DNA from: Pseudorhodobacter sp. MZDSW-24AT
GTDB lineage: Bacteria; Pseudomonadota; Alphaproteobacteria; Rhodobacterales; Rhodobacteraceae
Direction of reading: 5' to 3'
Length of the DNA: 64,000 nucleotides
Assembly (NCBI RefSeq): GCF_002794355.1
Contig: NZ_PGOI01000002.1
Coordinates: 124,001 to 188,000 of the forward strand
In this document: positions 41,054-53,594 of the stretch, one piece after another
Layout: every line of letters begins with the position of its first letter
Numbering within the stretch: position 1 is the stretch's first letter
Notes under the pieces: generated by a model
The model's database searches: none
What the model saw: only the letters and a program-made list of their open reading frames with translations
What the model was told of the DNA's origin: nothing
Position numbers and translations under genes: made by a program

Positions 41054-42211
41054 ATGACTCCCGCCGCCCGAATGTCCGCAGCGATTGAGGTTCTGGACCG
41101 TATTCTGGCCGGCGCGCCCGCTGAGCAGGCTCTGACAAACTGGGGCCGGGCGAGCCGCTTTGCCGGTTCGGGCGACCGCAGCGCGGTGCGCGATCTGGTC
41201 TATGATGCCTTGCGCTGTCGTCGCTCTTACGCGGCCTGGGGCGGTGCAGACACTGGCCGAGGCTTGATGCTGGGCGCCTTGCGGGCGGCAGGCACCGATC
41301 CGGCGACGCTCTTCACTGGTCTCGCGCATGCGCCTGCGCCAGAGCACGCTGGCGAAAGCGGCGCGGCGCCGGTGGGCGCCGCCGCTCTGGATTTGCCGGA
41401 CTGGCTGCTTCCCCGGTTGGAAGCGGCCCTCGGGCCAGATCTCCGTCCGGTGGCATTGGCTCTGCGCGAGCGGGCGCCGGTGTTTCTGCGGGTCAATCTT
41501 CGGCGCGCCACTCCGGCGCAGGCGATTGCCGCCTTGCAGGCGGATGGCGTGGAGGCCGTGGCGCATCATCTGGCCGAGACCGCCTTGCTGGTTACATCGG
41601 GCGCGCGCAAAGTGCAGTCGGGCCAAGCCTATCTTTCGGGCCTTGTCGAATTGCAGGACGCCGCATCCCAAGCTGTGGTCAGCGCGCTGCCCTTGCAAGA
41701 CGGGATGCGGGTGCTGGATCACTGCGCAGGCGGCGGGGGCAAAACCCTCGCCATGGCGGCCCGCGCGAACCTGTCGCTTTTCGCACATGATGTTTCGCCC
41801 TCTCGCATGCGGGATCTGCCCCAGCGGGCCGCGCGCGCCAAGGTCAAGGTGACGCTGACTGATCATCCCGAGTCCCTTGCGCCTTTCGATCTGGTCTTGG
41901 CCGATGCGCCCTGTTCTGGATCAGGCAGCTGGCGGCGGGACCCCCAAGGCAAATGGGCGCTCACGCCCGAGCGTCTGACACAGATCACGGCCGTGCAGGA
42001 TCAGATCCTTGACCGCATCGCACCCATGGTCGCGCCTCAGGGCGTGCTGGCCTATGTGACCTGTTCCTTGCTGCAAGAAGAGAATGAGGATCGCATCGCG
42101 GCCTTTCTCGCGCGCCATCCGGATTGGCAGCTGATCCAAAGCCAGCGCTTCACGCCGCTCTCCGGCGGGGACGGGTTCTTTGCAGCACAGTTGACGCAAA
42201 TGAGGCGCTGA
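41054..42211 (+). CDS. RsmB/NOP-family rRNA cytosine-C5 methyltransferase
   Basis: A 385-aa SAM-dependent methyltransferase of the RsmB/Sun type. The SAM loop DHCAGGGGKTLAMA, the first cysteine C287 in APCSGSGSW and the catalytic cysteine C337 in VTCSLLQEENE are present. The N-terminal NusB-like part is shortened compared with E. coli RsmB, a common feature in alphaproteobacteria. The exact target cytosine cannot be inferred. It lies 37 bases after guaB on the same strand. Confidence 0.92.
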   Translation: MTPAARMSAAIEVLDRILAGAPAEQALTNWGRASRFAGSGDRSAVRDLVYDALRCRRSYAAWGGADTGRGLMLGALRAAGTDPATLFTGLAHAPAPEHAGESGAAPVGAAALDLPDWLLPRLEAALGPDLRPVALALRERAPVFLRVNLRRATPAQAIAALQADGVEAVAHHLAETALLVTSGARKVQSGQAYLSGLVELQDAASQAVVSALPLQDGMRVLDHCAGGGGKTLAMAARANLSLFAHDVSPSRMRDLPQRAARAKVKVTLTDHPESLAPFDLVLADAPCSGSGSWRRDPQGKWALTPERLTQITAVQDQILDRIAPMVAPQGVLAYVTCSLLQEENEDRIAAFLARHPDWQLIQSQRFTPLSGGDGFFAAQLTQMRR

Positions 42212-42255
42212 TCTACACAACTTCAGGTCGTAATGAGCTTCTGCCTGCAGCGCAG

Positions 42256-42271
42256 TTAAGGGCGCCTTAAC
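42256..42271 (+). promoter_or_regulatory. Perfect CtrA box upstream of cckA
   Basis: The sequence reads TTAA, then GGGCGCC, then TTAAC, an exact match to the CtrA consensus TTAA-N7-TTAAC. It lies 38 bases before the favoured cckA start at 42309 and only 8 bases before the alternative ATG at 42279, which argues for the downstream start. Confidence 0.72.
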
Positions 42272-42308
42272 GATTGCCATGCACTGCTGGTCCGGAAGGG
42301 TTGACCGG

Positions 42309-44627
42309 ATGGGGTGCGGCGTGCTGTCGGGTATCGATGAAGGGACCGAGATCGTTTCAGCGACCCGTGGGATCGCCGCGCGCTGGCGGCTTCTCGCCGC
42401 AGCGGCCTTGGCGGCGCTGCTGGCATCTGGCTTCGCCGCTGATCCTTCCATGCGCATCGCGGCCGCTGTCGTTGCACTGACGCTCACGGCGCTTTTGCTT
42501 ATCCTCTGGGGCATTCTCTTTCTGGCGGGCCGGGCCGACAAGGGGGCCGAGCGTGCGGTGGCTCAGTTGGTGGGCCAAGATGCCACCCCTTGTCTGACAA
42601 CGGATGCGCAGGGCCAGATCCATTATCGCAACGCCGCAGCACAGGCGCGCTTCGGTCTGGCCGTGACCACGCTGATGGCCGCCTTGCAGGATCATTTCGC
42701 AAGCCCGGCTTCCGTTTTGTTCCGCCTGCAATCCCGGGCCACCGCCTCCGGCGCCGCGCGCGAAGATGTGGTGACCCGGCGCGGCCACTCGCGCCTTTCC
42801 GTGCACCGTGTCGCCGAAGGCCGGTTCCTGTGGCGGCTCGAGGAATTTGTGGAACGCGGCGCCGGCGGGCGCGGCGCCGAGACGCTCAGTCTTCCCATGA
42901 TGATCGTCAACAAAATGGGCGTTGTGCTCTTCACCAACGAAGCGATGCGCCGTCTGCTGGGGGGGCGGCCCAAGCGGTTGGACCGCGTGTTCACCACCCC
43001 CAATCTGCGCAGCGGCGAAGAGCTGGAGGTGGCGGGCATCGATGGCCCGGTGAGGGCGATCTTGGCCGAAATACCCGGTGCGGGGGAGCGGCGCGAGATT
43101 TATCTTTTGCCTGTTGGCACGGGGCCAACGGCAGGGCAGATCATGGAGAATTTTGAAGGCTTGCCCGTGGCCTTGCTGCGTTTTGATGCAAATGGCCAGC
43201 TGCAAGCCGCCAACCGCGACGCCCGCGAAGTGTTTGATCTCGATGTTGATGCGCGCCCGATGTTTCACGACCTATATGAAGGCCTTGGTCGCTCGGTGCT
43301 CGATTGGCTTGGGGATATCGTTGCCGAGCGGCATGGCGGCGGCTCTGAGGTCTTGCGCGCCCGCATCGGCCAGCCCGATGCTTTCCATCAGGTGACGCTG
43401 CGGCGCTTTGTGGATCACGGGCGCCCCGGGGTGCTGGCGGTCGTTCAGGACGCAACCGCGATGAAGCTGCTTGAGGCGCAGTTTGTGCAAAGCCAGAAGA
43501 TGCAGGCCATCGGGCAATTGGCGGGCGGCATCGCGCATGACTTCAACAATCTGCTCACCGCGATTTCCGGACATTGCGATCTGCTGCTGCTCCGCCATTC
43601 GCATGAAGACAAGGACTTTGCCGATCTGGCGCAGATCAACCAGAACGCCAACCGCGCCGCCGCTTTGGTGGGCCAGCTTCTGGCCTTCTCACGCAAGCAG
43701 ACGCTGAAGCCGGAACGGATTGATCTGCAAGAGGTCATGTCCGACATGGCGCATCTGCTCAACCGCTTGGTGGGCGAAAAAGTCCGCCTGCGCCTGTCCA
43801 ATGCGCCCGATCTGGGGATGATCCGGGCCGATAAGCGGCAGTTGGAACAGGTGCTGATGAACCTTGTGGTCAATGCACGCGATGCCATGGCCGCAGGCGG
43901 CACCATCCGGGTGGAGACGGAGGCACTGACCTTGCATGAAGAGATGCGCCGGGATCGCGCGGTGGTTCCCGCCGGTGAATATGCGGTGATCCGCGTGTCA
44001 GACACTGGCATCGGCATCCCGCCAGAACGGATCGAAAAAATCTTCGAGCCGTTCTTCACCACCAAACGCGCGGGAGAGGGGACAGGGCTCGGCCTGTCCA
44101 CGGTCTATGGCATCGTCAAGCAATCTGGCGGGTTCATCTTTGTCGATTCCACCCCCGGTGAGGGATCGGTGTTCCACCTTTACTTTCCGATCCATCTCGC
44201 AACCGGAGAAGAGGCGGTCGCCCCGGTGGCAGAACCTCCGCGCAAGATTGTCTTCAAGCAAGGGGAAGGCGTTGTCTTGCTGGTGGAGGATGAGGCCCCG
44301 GTGCGCGCCTTTGCCAGCCGTGCCTTGCGTCTGCGTGGCTATACCGTGCTCGAAGCCGATTGCGCCGAAGAGGCGTTGCGTCTGCTGGAAGATCCTGCCT
44401 TGCAGATCGATGTTTTTGTCACCGATGTGGTGATGCCGGGGCTGGATGGTCCCAGTTGGGTCAAGCTCGCGCGCGAGGCGCGGCCCGATGTGCGGGTGGT
44501 CTTTATGTCAGGCTATGCCGAAGATTGTCTGTCCGAAGAACAGGGCAGGGTGCCAAACTCGGTGTTTCTGGCAAAACCCTTTTCGCTCAACGATCTGGCC
44601 ATGACCGTGCAGGGGCAGTTGCATTAG
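42309..44627 (+). CDS. cckA: Cell-cycle hybrid histidine kinase CckA
   Basis: A 772-aa membrane kinase: two transmembrane helices within about the first 70 residues, PAS-like sensor regions (about 80-390), HisKA with H410 ([14 protein letters not shown]), an HATPase ([28 protein letters not shown]) and a receiver with D706 (FVTDVVMPG). Through ChpT it controls phosphorylation of CtrA and so motility, cell-cycle genes and, in Rhodobacter, GTA release. ATG 42309 has a GGAAGGG site and leaves room for the CtrA box; ATG 42279 has no ribosome site. Confidence 0.93.
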   Translation: MGCGVLSGIDEGTEIVSATRGIAARWRLLAAAALAALLASGFAADPSMRIAAAVVALTLTALLLILWGILFLAGRADKGAERAVAQLVGQDATPCLTTDAQGQIHYRNAAAQARFGLAVTTLMAALQDHFASPASVLFRLQSRATASGAAREDVVTRRGHSRLSVHRVAEGRFLWRLEEFVERGAGGRGAETLSLPMMIVNKMGVVLFTNEAMRRLLGGRPKRLDRVFTTPNLRSGEELEVAGIDGPVRAILAEIPGAGERREIYLLPVGTGPTAGQIMENFEGLPVALLRFDANGQLQAANRDAREVFDLDVDARPMFHDLYEGLGRSVLDWLGDIVAERHGGGSEVLRARIGQPDAFHQVTLRRFVDHGRPGVLAVVQDATAMKLLEAQFVQSQKMQAIGQLAGGIAHDFNNLLTAISGHCDLLLLRHSHEDKDFADLAQINQNANRAAALVGQLLAFSRKQTLKPERIDLQEVMSDMAHLLNRLVGEKVRLRLSNAPDLGMIRADKRQLEQVLMNLVVNARDAMAAGGTIRVETEALTLHEEMRRDRAVVPAGEYAVIRVSDTGIGIPPERIEKIFEPFFTTKRAGEGTGLGLSTVYGIVKQSGGFIFVDSTPGEGSVFHLYFPIHLATGEEAVAPVAEPPRKIVFKQGEGVVLLVEDEAPVRAFASRALRLRGYTVLEADCAEEALRLLEDPALQIDVFVTDVVMPGLDGPSWVKLAREARPDVRVVFMSGYAEDCLSEEQGRVPNSVFLAKPFSLNDLAMTVQGQLH

Positions 44628-45124
44628 CACGTTGTCAGGTCAGCGGGGGCTCGACGGAAATGTCTTGCATGCCTTTGGGAGCGCCGAAGACATCCTTCCC
44701 ATTGCGGTGAGCAGAGCGGACGTTACACCAGTCGCGGGACGCGCGCCCCATGGCCGCTGCGCTGACAAGCCGTCCGACCGCCCCGCCCAAACAGGATAGC
44801 AATAATCGCCAACCCCGCGCCACACGGCTGTCCATGAGCGCGGGCGCGCGCCCTCTCAACACGGCCCCGCCTTGTCAAAGCATTGTCTTGATCGCGGCAG
44901 TGCCAATCATGGTGCCGCATCGCCAAGCGCATCACACCTTCTTTCCGCATCTCGCGGAGGATTTTCCACCCCCGTAAACAATCGCTTAACCAAACTGTGA
45001 AAATGCTGATTTTACCAGAATTTGGTTGTAATGTTCTGCATTTGATCTCATATGGATGAGAACACTACGCGAACACCGGCAATGATTGCCGTCATGCTGT
45101 GGCTGTGAAATAAGGAGCGGGATA
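44628..45124. other. Long gap between cckA and recA
   Basis: This 497-bp stretch contains no gene I can support. It holds a TTAACC half-site (44986), an AT-rich segment from about 44980 that is a likely recA promoter region, and the SOS box at 45060. The first 350 bases are GC-rich with no terminator-type hairpin after cckA; a 75-codon minus-strand frame (44635-44862) lacks support. A small RNA cannot be excluded. Confidence 0.5.
45060..45074 (+). promoter_or_regulatory. SOS (LexA) box of recA
   Basis: GAAC-ACTACGC-GAAC matches exactly the alphaproteobacterial LexA operator GAAC-N7-GAAC. It lies 50 bases upstream of the recA ATG, as expected for LexA repression. Confidence 0.8.
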
Positions 45125-46201
45125 ATGGTGGTGGCGAACCTCCTCGATTTGAACGGGAAGCGCGAAATGGACAAGTCGAAGGCGCTGGAAAGCGCTCTGG
45201 CACAGATCGAACGGCAGTTCGGCAAAGGCTCGATCATGAAGTTGGGGGCGAACAGCCCCGCCATGGATATCGAAGCGACATCAACCGGCTCGCTTGGCCT
45301 TGATATCGCGCTTGGCATTGGCGGCCTGCCCAAGGGCCGCATCATCGAGATTTACGGCCCCGAATCCTCGGGCAAGACCACATTGACTTTGCATGTGGTG
45401 GCGGAAGAGCAAAAGAAGGGCGGCGTGTGCGCCTTTGTCGATGCCGAACATGCGCTGGATCCGCAATATGCCAAGAAACTGGGCGTCAATCTGGATGAGC
45501 TGCTGATCAGCCAGCCTGACACAGGCGAACAGGCGCTGGAAATCGTCGATACGCTGGTGCGCTCGGGCGCGGTCAGCCTCGTGATCGTCGATTCGGTGGC
45601 AGCACTGACGCCGAAATCCGAAATTGAAGGCGATATGGGCGATATGCAGATGGGCGCTCAGGCCCGCCTCATGAGCCAAGCCATGCGCAAGCTGACCGCA
45701 AGCATCGGGCGCAGCAACTGCATGGTGATCTTCATCAACCAGATCCGCATGAAGATCGGCGTCATGTTTGGAAGCCCCGAAACCACCACCGGGGGCAATG
45801 CGCTGAAATTCTACGCCTCCGTCCGGCTCGACATCCGTCGTATCGGCGCGATCAAGGAGAAGGATGACGTGGTGGGGAACTCTACCCGCGTCAAGGTCGT
45901 CAAGAACAAGGTGGCGCCGCCGTTCAAACAGGTGGAATTCGATATCATGTATGGCGCCGGCATTTCCAAAACCGGCGAATTGATCGATTTGGGGGTCAAG
46001 GCCGGTGTGGTTGAAAAATCGGGCAGCTGGTATTCCTACGGGGATGAGCGGATCGGCCAAGGGCGCGAGAATGCGAAGCTTTTTCTGAAATCCAACCCCA
46101 CCATCGCGGGGGAGATCGAAGATCGCATCCGCGCCGCCAATGGCCTTGATTTTCACATGGCCGAAGGGGATGCCTCGGATGATGACGTGATGGACGGCTA
46201 A
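45125..46201 (+). CDS. recA: Recombinase RecA
   Basis: A 358-aa recombinase. Walker A is GPESSGKT at 78-85; the DNA-binding loops around [13 protein letters not shown] and [21 protein letters not shown] are canonical, and the acidic C-terminal tail ends SDDDVMDG. The ATG at 45125 follows AAGGAG; the frame opens at 45086 without support. The SOS box upstream and the terminator downstream make it a single-gene unit. Confidence 0.98.
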   Translation: MVVANLLDLNGKREMDKSKALESALAQIERQFGKGSIMKLGANSPAMDIEATSTGSLGLDIALGIGGLPKGRIIEIYGPESSGKTTLTLHVVAEEQKKGGVCAFVDAEHALDPQYAKKLGVNLDELLISQPDTGEQALEIVDTLVRSGAVSLVIVDSVAALTPKSEIEGDMGDMQMGAQARLMSQAMRKLTASIGRSNCMVIFINQIRMKIGVMFGSPETTTGGNALKFYASVRLDIRRIGAIKEKDDVVGNSTRVKVVKNKVAPPFKQVEFDIMYGAGISKTGELIDLGVKAGVVEKSGSWYSYGDERIGQGRENAKLFLKSNPTIAGEIEDRIRAANGLDFHMAEGDASDDDVMDG

Positions 46202-46218
46202 GCCTGCCACACAGACCG

Positions 46219-46248
46219 AAAGGGCCGGGGCATTGCTCCGGCCTTTTT
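46219..46248 (+). terminator. Intrinsic terminator of recA
   Basis: A 13-bp stem (46219-46231 with 46235-46247, two G-T wobbles) with an ATT loop runs into a T run. It begins 18 bases after the recA stop. Confidence 0.85.
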
Positions 46249-46364
46249 CATGGTGCTTTACCCGCCTTTTTAGGGGCTGGCGCGCCGCCCCCGGTGGACA
46301 GGCCCCGCGCGCGGCGCTAGACGGAAAGCCAAACCGATGAACCCCTCAGCCGAAGGGCACCAAA

Positions 46365-49019
<2,655 letters not shown>

Positions 49020-49023
49020 ACCG

Positions 49024-49314
49024 ATGCCGACAGCCTTGTGGATTGCCCATGTCGAAGTGACCGACGCCGACGCCTATGGTCTTTACGCCAAAGGTGCGGG
49101 CCCGGCGATCGCGGCGCATGGGGGCGTGTTTCTGGCGCGCGGTGGCCGCTATGTGCAGCTGGAAGGCAATGACCGCGCGCGCAATGTCGTCGCCCGGTTT
49201 CCCAGCCTGGAACAGGCGGTCGCCTGCTACAACAGCGCCGAATATCAGGCCGCCTTGGCCCATGCCAAAGGCGCTTCTGTGCGGGATTTGGTCGTTGTTG
49301 AGGAAATCGGCTGA
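49024..49314 (+). CDS. DUF1330 domain protein
   Basis: A 96-aa small ferredoxin-like fold protein. ALWIAHVEVTDADAYGLYAKGAGPAI, GGRYVQLEGND, VVARFPSLEQAVACYNSAEYQAAL fit DUF1330 throughout. It begins 4 bases after the alaS stop, so it is co-translated, and a strong terminator follows. Function unknown; no link to alanine charging is evident. Confidence 0.9.
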   Translation: MPTALWIAHVEVTDADAYGLYAKGAGPAIAAHGGVFLARGGRYVQLEGNDRARNVVARFPSLEQAVACYNSAEYQAALAHAKGASVRDLVVVEEIG

Positions 49315-49342
49315 TCTTTCAGCACAATCTTGCAAAATTTGG

Positions 49343-49381
49343 ACAACGCCGTCAGGACCCTCCTTACGGCGTTGTTTTGTT
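49343..49381 (+). terminator. Intrinsic terminator of alaS-DUF1330
   Basis: ACAACGCCGT (49343-49352) pairs perfectly with ACGGCGTTGT (49366-49375), followed by TTTGTTT. Confidence 0.9.
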
Positions 49382-49443
49382 TCATGCTAATGTCATGAAA
49401 ACGACTGTTGAGGCAGTACCATGTTCACAACCGGGGCACGCTG

Positions 49444-50238
49444 ATGTGCCGTTGGGCCGCCTATACCGGGGCACCGATCTTCCTTGAGGAAATCGTCAGC
49501 CGTCCGGGCCATTCGCTGATCCATCAGTCGCATTGCGCCACGCAATGCCATACCGCCATCAATGCCGATGGCTTTGGCGTCGCATGGTATGGCGAACGGG
49601 CGGAGCCGGGGCTGTATCGCGATGTGATGCCGGCGTGGTCTGATCCCAATTTGCGCAGCCTGACCGCGCAGGTGAGATCGGGCCTGTTCCTCGCCCATGT
49701 CCGCGCGAGCACCGGCACCGCCACCAGCCGCAACAATTGCCACCCCTTCACATGGGGCCGCTGGTCCTTCATGCACAACGGCCAGATTGGCGGGTATGAG
49801 TGTTTCCGCCGGGATGCCGACATGATGATCCCCGATACGCTCTACGCCTGCCGCAAGGGCGCGACGGATTCCGAGGCGCTGTTCCTCATCGCCATTGCCG
49901 AAGGGCTGGAGGATGATCCCAAAGGCGCCATGGAGCGCGCGGCCGCCAAATTGATCACACTGTCACGCGCCAAAGGGGCCGCCCCGCATCTGCGTCTGAC
50001 GGCGGCGCTGTCCGATGGCAAACGCCTTTATGCCATCCGCTACGCCACCGATGACCATGCCCCCACGCTGTATCACCGCTGGTCCGACAGCCGCCAAGGC
50101 ACTGCTGTGGTGTCAGAGCCGCTGGAATCGGGGGAGTGCGGCTGGGTCGAAGCGCCCCCTTTCAGCTTTTGTACCTTCGAAGGCCGCGAGGTGAAGGTAG
50201 AGAGCTTCCACCCCTGTCGCCTTGCAGCGGCGGCCTGA
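49444..50238 (+). CDS. Class II glutamine amidotransferase
   Basis: A 264-aa Ntn-type amidotransferase of the EgtC/DUG3-like group. The start at 49444 (MCRWAAYTG) is set by the chemistry: the catalytic cysteine must become residue 1 after Met removal; an upstream in-frame start at 49408 would destroy this. Other signatures are NADGFGVAWY, HVRASTGTATSRNNCHPF and FMHNGQIGGY. It may act as a gamma-glutamyl amidase. It lies after the terminator of the alaS unit and 44 bases before the kinase gene. Confidence 0.93.
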   Translation: MCRWAAYTGAPIFLEEIVSRPGHSLIHQSHCATQCHTAINADGFGVAWYGERAEPGLYRDVMPAWSDPNLRSLTAQVRSGLFLAHVRASTGTATSRNNCHPFTWGRWSFMHNGQIGGYECFRRDADMMIPDTLYACRKGATDSEALFLIAIAEGLEDDPKGAMERAAAKLITLSRAKGAAPHLRLTAALSDGKRLYAIRYATDDHAPTLYHRWSDSRQGTAVVSEPLESGECGWVEAPPFSFCTFEGREVKVESFHPCRLAAAA

Positions 50239-50282
50239 CGCGCAGTTGCGCGCAGGGGCGCTTTGGCGCTAAGCTTGCAGGG

Positions 50283-52058
50283 ATGCAGAAGACATCGCCC
50301 AAATGGTTGTTTTTTGCGGCCAGTCTGGCCGTTCTGGGCTGCTGTCTTGCAGGTTGGCTGACGTGGCGGCAAAGCCTTGCGCAGTCGCTGGATGAAACCG
50401 TCCGCCGGGGCGACAATGTGCTGCAACTGGCCACCACCGCTCTGGAAGGCGCGCTGGACCGGTTTGAACGGCTGCCGCCTTTGATCGCCGAACAGGTGCT
50501 GATCACCCGGCTGGCCGCCAACCCTGACAGCCCGGCGCTGATCGCGCAGGTGAATGTCTATCTGCGCCGCATCCAGCAGCTTCTGGGCGCCACCGACATT
50601 TACCTGATGAACCCCGAAGGTCTTACGATTGCCGCCTCGAACTTCGACACCGAAACATCCTTCATCGGGGGCAATTTTGCCTTTCGCCCCTATTTCTTTG
50701 ATGCGCTGACAGGCGCGTCGGGGCAGTTCTACGCGCTTGGCACCACCAGCGGCAAACGCGGCTATTACTTTGGCGCGCCCGTGCGCGCGGCGGGAGGCGA
50801 TATCGCGGGCGTTCTGGTGTTCAAGATCGACCTCGATGCCATCGAAAGCACCTGGGCGGGCGGCGATTATGCCGTGCTCGTCACCGATCCCGAAGGGGTC
50901 ACCTTTCTGTCCTCGCGCGCCGACTGGCGCTTTGCCGCGATGCGCCCGCTCAGCCCCGAGGCCGAGGCCAATATCGCCGCCACCCGCCGCTATGCCGGCA
51001 CGCCGATCGGCCTGTTGCAGATCACCGGCGAAGGCCGTCACCGCAACAGCCCGGTGCTGCGCATCGCAGACGGGCAGGGCGCGCGGGAATATCTGCAACG
51101 CGACATGCCGATGGAGCGCGCGGGCTGGGTGGTGCATGTGCTGATCGACACCGCCGCCGCCCGCGCCTCGGCACTGACGCTCGCCTTTGTCGCCATGCTG
51201 ACCTTCGGGGTGCTGACGATGGTGGGCGCAGTGGTCTGGCAACGCCGCGCCGCCCTGGATGAACGCCTGCAAGTGCAGGCCGAAGCCCGCGCCGATCTGG
51301 AACGACGGGTGCAAGAGCGCACCCATGAATTGCGCCAGGCGCAAGCCGATCTCGTGCAGGCAAGCAAGATGGCCGCCCTTGGCCAGATGTCGGCGGCCCT
51401 CAGCCACGAATTCAACCAACCGCTGGCCGCCGCCCGCACCTATGCCGACAATGCCGGGGTGCTGATGGATCGCGGTCGCATGGCCGAAGCGCGCGGCAAC
51501 ATTGACCGCATCCTCAGCCTGATCGACCGGCTCACCAGCATCAGCCGCCATTTGCGCAGCTTTGCCCGCACTCCCGGCCAGAAACTGTCCCATGTCACCT
51601 TGGCGGAAGTTGTGGAGGCCGCAGTGGAAATCGCAACCCTGCGCATCCGCGCGGCGGATGCCACGTTGTCCATCACGCTGGCTCCGGATCTGCCGCAGGT
51701 GGTGGCGGGCCCGGTGCGGCTGCAACAGGTGCTGGTCAATATCCTGACAAATGCGGTCGACGCCGTCGAAGGCTTGGACACCCGCCAGATCACCCTGACC
51801 GCCCATCCGGCGGGCGAAGATGTGCTGATCCGCATCGCAGACACCGGCCCCGGCGTGCCCGATGCGCTTGCCTCTCGCATTTTCGATCCGTTCTTCTCGA
51901 CCAAGGGAGTGGGCAAAGGCCTTGGCTTGGGTCTGTCGATTTCCTACAACATCATCAAAGACTTCGGCGGTGATCTCTCCGTCTCCTCCGGCCCCGGCGC
52001 CTGCTTTGTGCTGCGTCTGCGTGCCGCTCCCATTTCCGTGCAAGAGGCCGCTGAATGA
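50283..52058 (+). CDS. DctB-type sensor histidine kinase
   Basis: A 591-aa membrane kinase with transmembrane helices at about 8-27 and 300-325 enclosing a periplasmic double-PDC/Cache sensor like that of DctB, a coiled linker, HisKA with H375 (LSHEFNQPLAAART) and an HATPase (VNILTNAVDAV, DTGPGVP, KGLGLGLSI). DctB senses dicarboxylates; here the partner transporter is of TAXI type, so the ligand may differ. The ATG at 50283 is chosen because an upstream frame lies in the amidotransferase gene. The stop overlaps the regulator gene (ATGA). Confidence 0.9.
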   Translation: MQKTSPKWLFFAASLAVLGCCLAGWLTWRQSLAQSLDETVRRGDNVLQLATTALEGALDRFERLPPLIAEQVLITRLAANPDSPALIAQVNVYLRRIQQLLGATDIYLMNPEGLTIAASNFDTETSFIGGNFAFRPYFFDALTGASGQFYALGTTSGKRGYYFGAPVRAAGGDIAGVLVFKIDLDAIESTWAGGDYAVLVTDPEGVTFLSSRADWRFAAMRPLSPEAEANIAATRRYAGTPIGLLQITGEGRHRNSPVLRIADGQGAREYLQRDMPMERAGWVVHVLIDTAAARASALTLAFVAMLTFGVLTMVGAVVWQRRAALDERLQVQAEARADLERRVQERTHELRQAQADLVQASKMAALGQMSAALSHEFNQPLAAARTYADNAGVLMDRGRMAEARGNIDRILSLIDRLTSISRHLRSFARTPGQKLSHVTLAEVVEAAVEIATLRIRAADATLSITLAPDLPQVVAGPVRLQQVLVNILTNAVDAVEGLDTRQITLTAHPAGEDVLIRIADTGPGVPDALASRIFDPFFSTKGVGKGLGLGLSISYNIIKDFGGDLSVSSGPGACFVLRLRAAPISVQEAAE

Positions 52059-53407
52059 CTCCGCTGCGTATCCTGCTGGTCGATGACGAACCCGATCTGC
52101 GCGCTTCCACCGCGCAGGCGCTTGATCTGGCAGGCTTTGCGGTTCAGGATTACGCCGCGCCCGAACGCATCATGGATCTGGTGAGCTTCGGCTTTCCCGG
52201 CGTGGTGCTGACAGATATCCGCATGCCTGGAATGGACGGGCTGACGCTGATGAACCGCATCCACGAAATCGACCGCGAGATCCCGGTGATCCTGATCACC
52301 GGGCATGGCGATGTGCAACTGGCGGTGCGCGCCATGCGCGAAGGCGCCTACGACTTTGTCGAAAAACCGTTTTCCGCCAGCCAATTGGCCGAAATCGTGG
52401 CCCGGGCCTCGGATTACCGGCGGTTGGTGCTGGAAAACCGTGTCCTGAAGGCGGCGGCGGGGCAGGTGGATGATATGGAACAGCGGCTCATCGGCCGCTC
52501 CACGGTGATGATCGACCTGCGCCGCCGCATCCGCACCCTTGGCCCGACCGAGGCCGATGTGCTCATCGTCGGCGAAACCGGCGCAGGCAAGGAGGTGGTG
52601 GCCCGCGCGCTCCACGATATGTCGCCGCGCGCGCGCAAACCCTTTGTCGCCATCGACTGCGCCGCCATCCCCGCCGCGCTGATCGAGTCTGAGTTGTTCG
52701 GTCACGAGGCCGGGGCCTTTGCCGGGGCGCTGCGCCCGCGCTATGGCAAGTTCGAACATGCGCGCGGCGGCACCATCCTTCTCGATGACATCGCCTCGAT
52801 GCCGCTCGACATGCAAGGCAAGCTGGTCCGCGTGATCGAAGACCGCACCGTAACGCGGCTCGGCTCAAACGAGGCGCTGCCCCTTGACGTGCGCTTCATG
52901 GCAACGGCCCGCGTCCCACTCGAGGCCGAGGTCGAGGCGGGGCGTTTTCGGGCGGATCTTCTGTATCGTCTCAACGTCGTCACGCTTCAGGTGCCGCCGC
53001 TCTCGGCGCGGCGCGAGGATATCCCGCTTCTGTTCCTGCGGCTGTTGTCCGAAGCCGCCAGCCGCCATCGCTCTGATCCAGCCCCGGCGCCCCCTGCGCT
53101 CATCGCACAGCTTGCCGCGCGCGATTGGCCCGGCAATGTCCGCGAATTGCGCAACGCCGCCGATCGCTATGCGCTGGGTCTGGGCGAAGGGGCGCAAACG
53201 GTGGATGACGCGCCGTCGAAACTCGCCGAGCGCGTGGCCGAGTTTGAAAAGCGGGAGATCGAGGCCGCGCTCGCCGCCCATCGCGGCAACCTGAAGCCCG
53301 TCTATGAATCACTCGGCCTGTCGCGCAAGACGCTGTGGGAAAAGATGCAGAAACACGGGCTCGACAAGGCGCAGTTCGGTGCGCAAAGCGATGCCGAGGC
53401 AGAATAG
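52055..53407 (+). CDS. DctD-type AAA+ response regulator with a GAFAGA loop
   Basis: A 450-aa regulator: receiver with D54, an AAA+ domain with Walker A GETGAGKE (173-180), a sigma-54 contact loop GAFAGA at 220-225 (consensus GAFTGA), Walker B ILLDDI, and a C-terminal helix-turn-helix near LKPVYESLGLSRKTLWEKM. The Thr to Ala change falls at the residue that most closely contacts sigma-54, so efficiency or partner may be altered. It overlaps the kinase gene and lies 187 bases upstream of the TAXI receptor gene, its probable target. Confidence 0.92.
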   Translation: MTPLRILLVDDEPDLRASTAQALDLAGFAVQDYAAPERIMDLVSFGFPGVVLTDIRMPGMDGLTLMNRIHEIDREIPVILITGHGDVQLAVRAMREGAYDFVEKPFSASQLAEIVARASDYRRLVLENRVLKAAAGQVDDMEQRLIGRSTVMIDLRRRIRTLGPTEADVLIVGETGAGKEVVARALHDMSPRARKPFVAIDCAAIPAALIESELFGHEAGAFAGALRPRYGKFEHARGGTILLDDIASMPLDMQGKLVRVIEDRTVTRLGSNEALPLDVRFMATARVPLEAEVEAGRFRADLLYRLNVVTLQVPPLSARREDIPLLFLRLLSEAASRHRSDPAPAPPALIAQLAARDWPGNVRELRNAADRYALGLGEGAQTVDDAPSKLAERVAEFEKREIEAALAAHRGNLKPVYESLGLSRKTLWEKMQKHGLDKAQFGAQSDAEAE

Positions 53408-53481
53408 GCCACAAAATCCCCCCATCCTTTTGCCGCGATGTTACGAAATCCACCCATCGCGCGCCTGCCACTGCCACTTGA

Positions 53482-53499
53482 TTGCGCAAACGGCGCAAA
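53482..53499. promoter_or_regulatory. GCGCAAA repeat upstream of the TAXI gene
   Basis: GCGCAAA occurs at 53484-53490 and again at 53493-53499, 9 bases apart; the same stretch forms the inverted repeat TTGCGC-N5-GCGCAA (53482-53498). It is a plausible activator site 97-113 bases before the TAXI start. No binding evidence. Confidence 0.35.
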
Positions 53500-53594
53500 A
53501 CACGGTTGAGTGAACCGGCTGCTTCCCGCTTTCTGCGCTCAGCACGGCCCTGCGCAGGAGGCGCTGGCCAGTGTCGCACTTTTGGGAGGACTGC

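Noticed and set aside
44635-44862. A 75-codon minus-strand frame in the cckA-recA gap
   Set aside because: No ribosome site, arginine-rich composition typical of GC-rich noncoding frames, and no family resemblance.
53468-53490. Possible sigma-54 promoter before the TAXI gene (TGCCAC...TTGCG)
   Set aside because: The GG-type element has a mismatch and the spacing is one base short of the -24/-12 rule.
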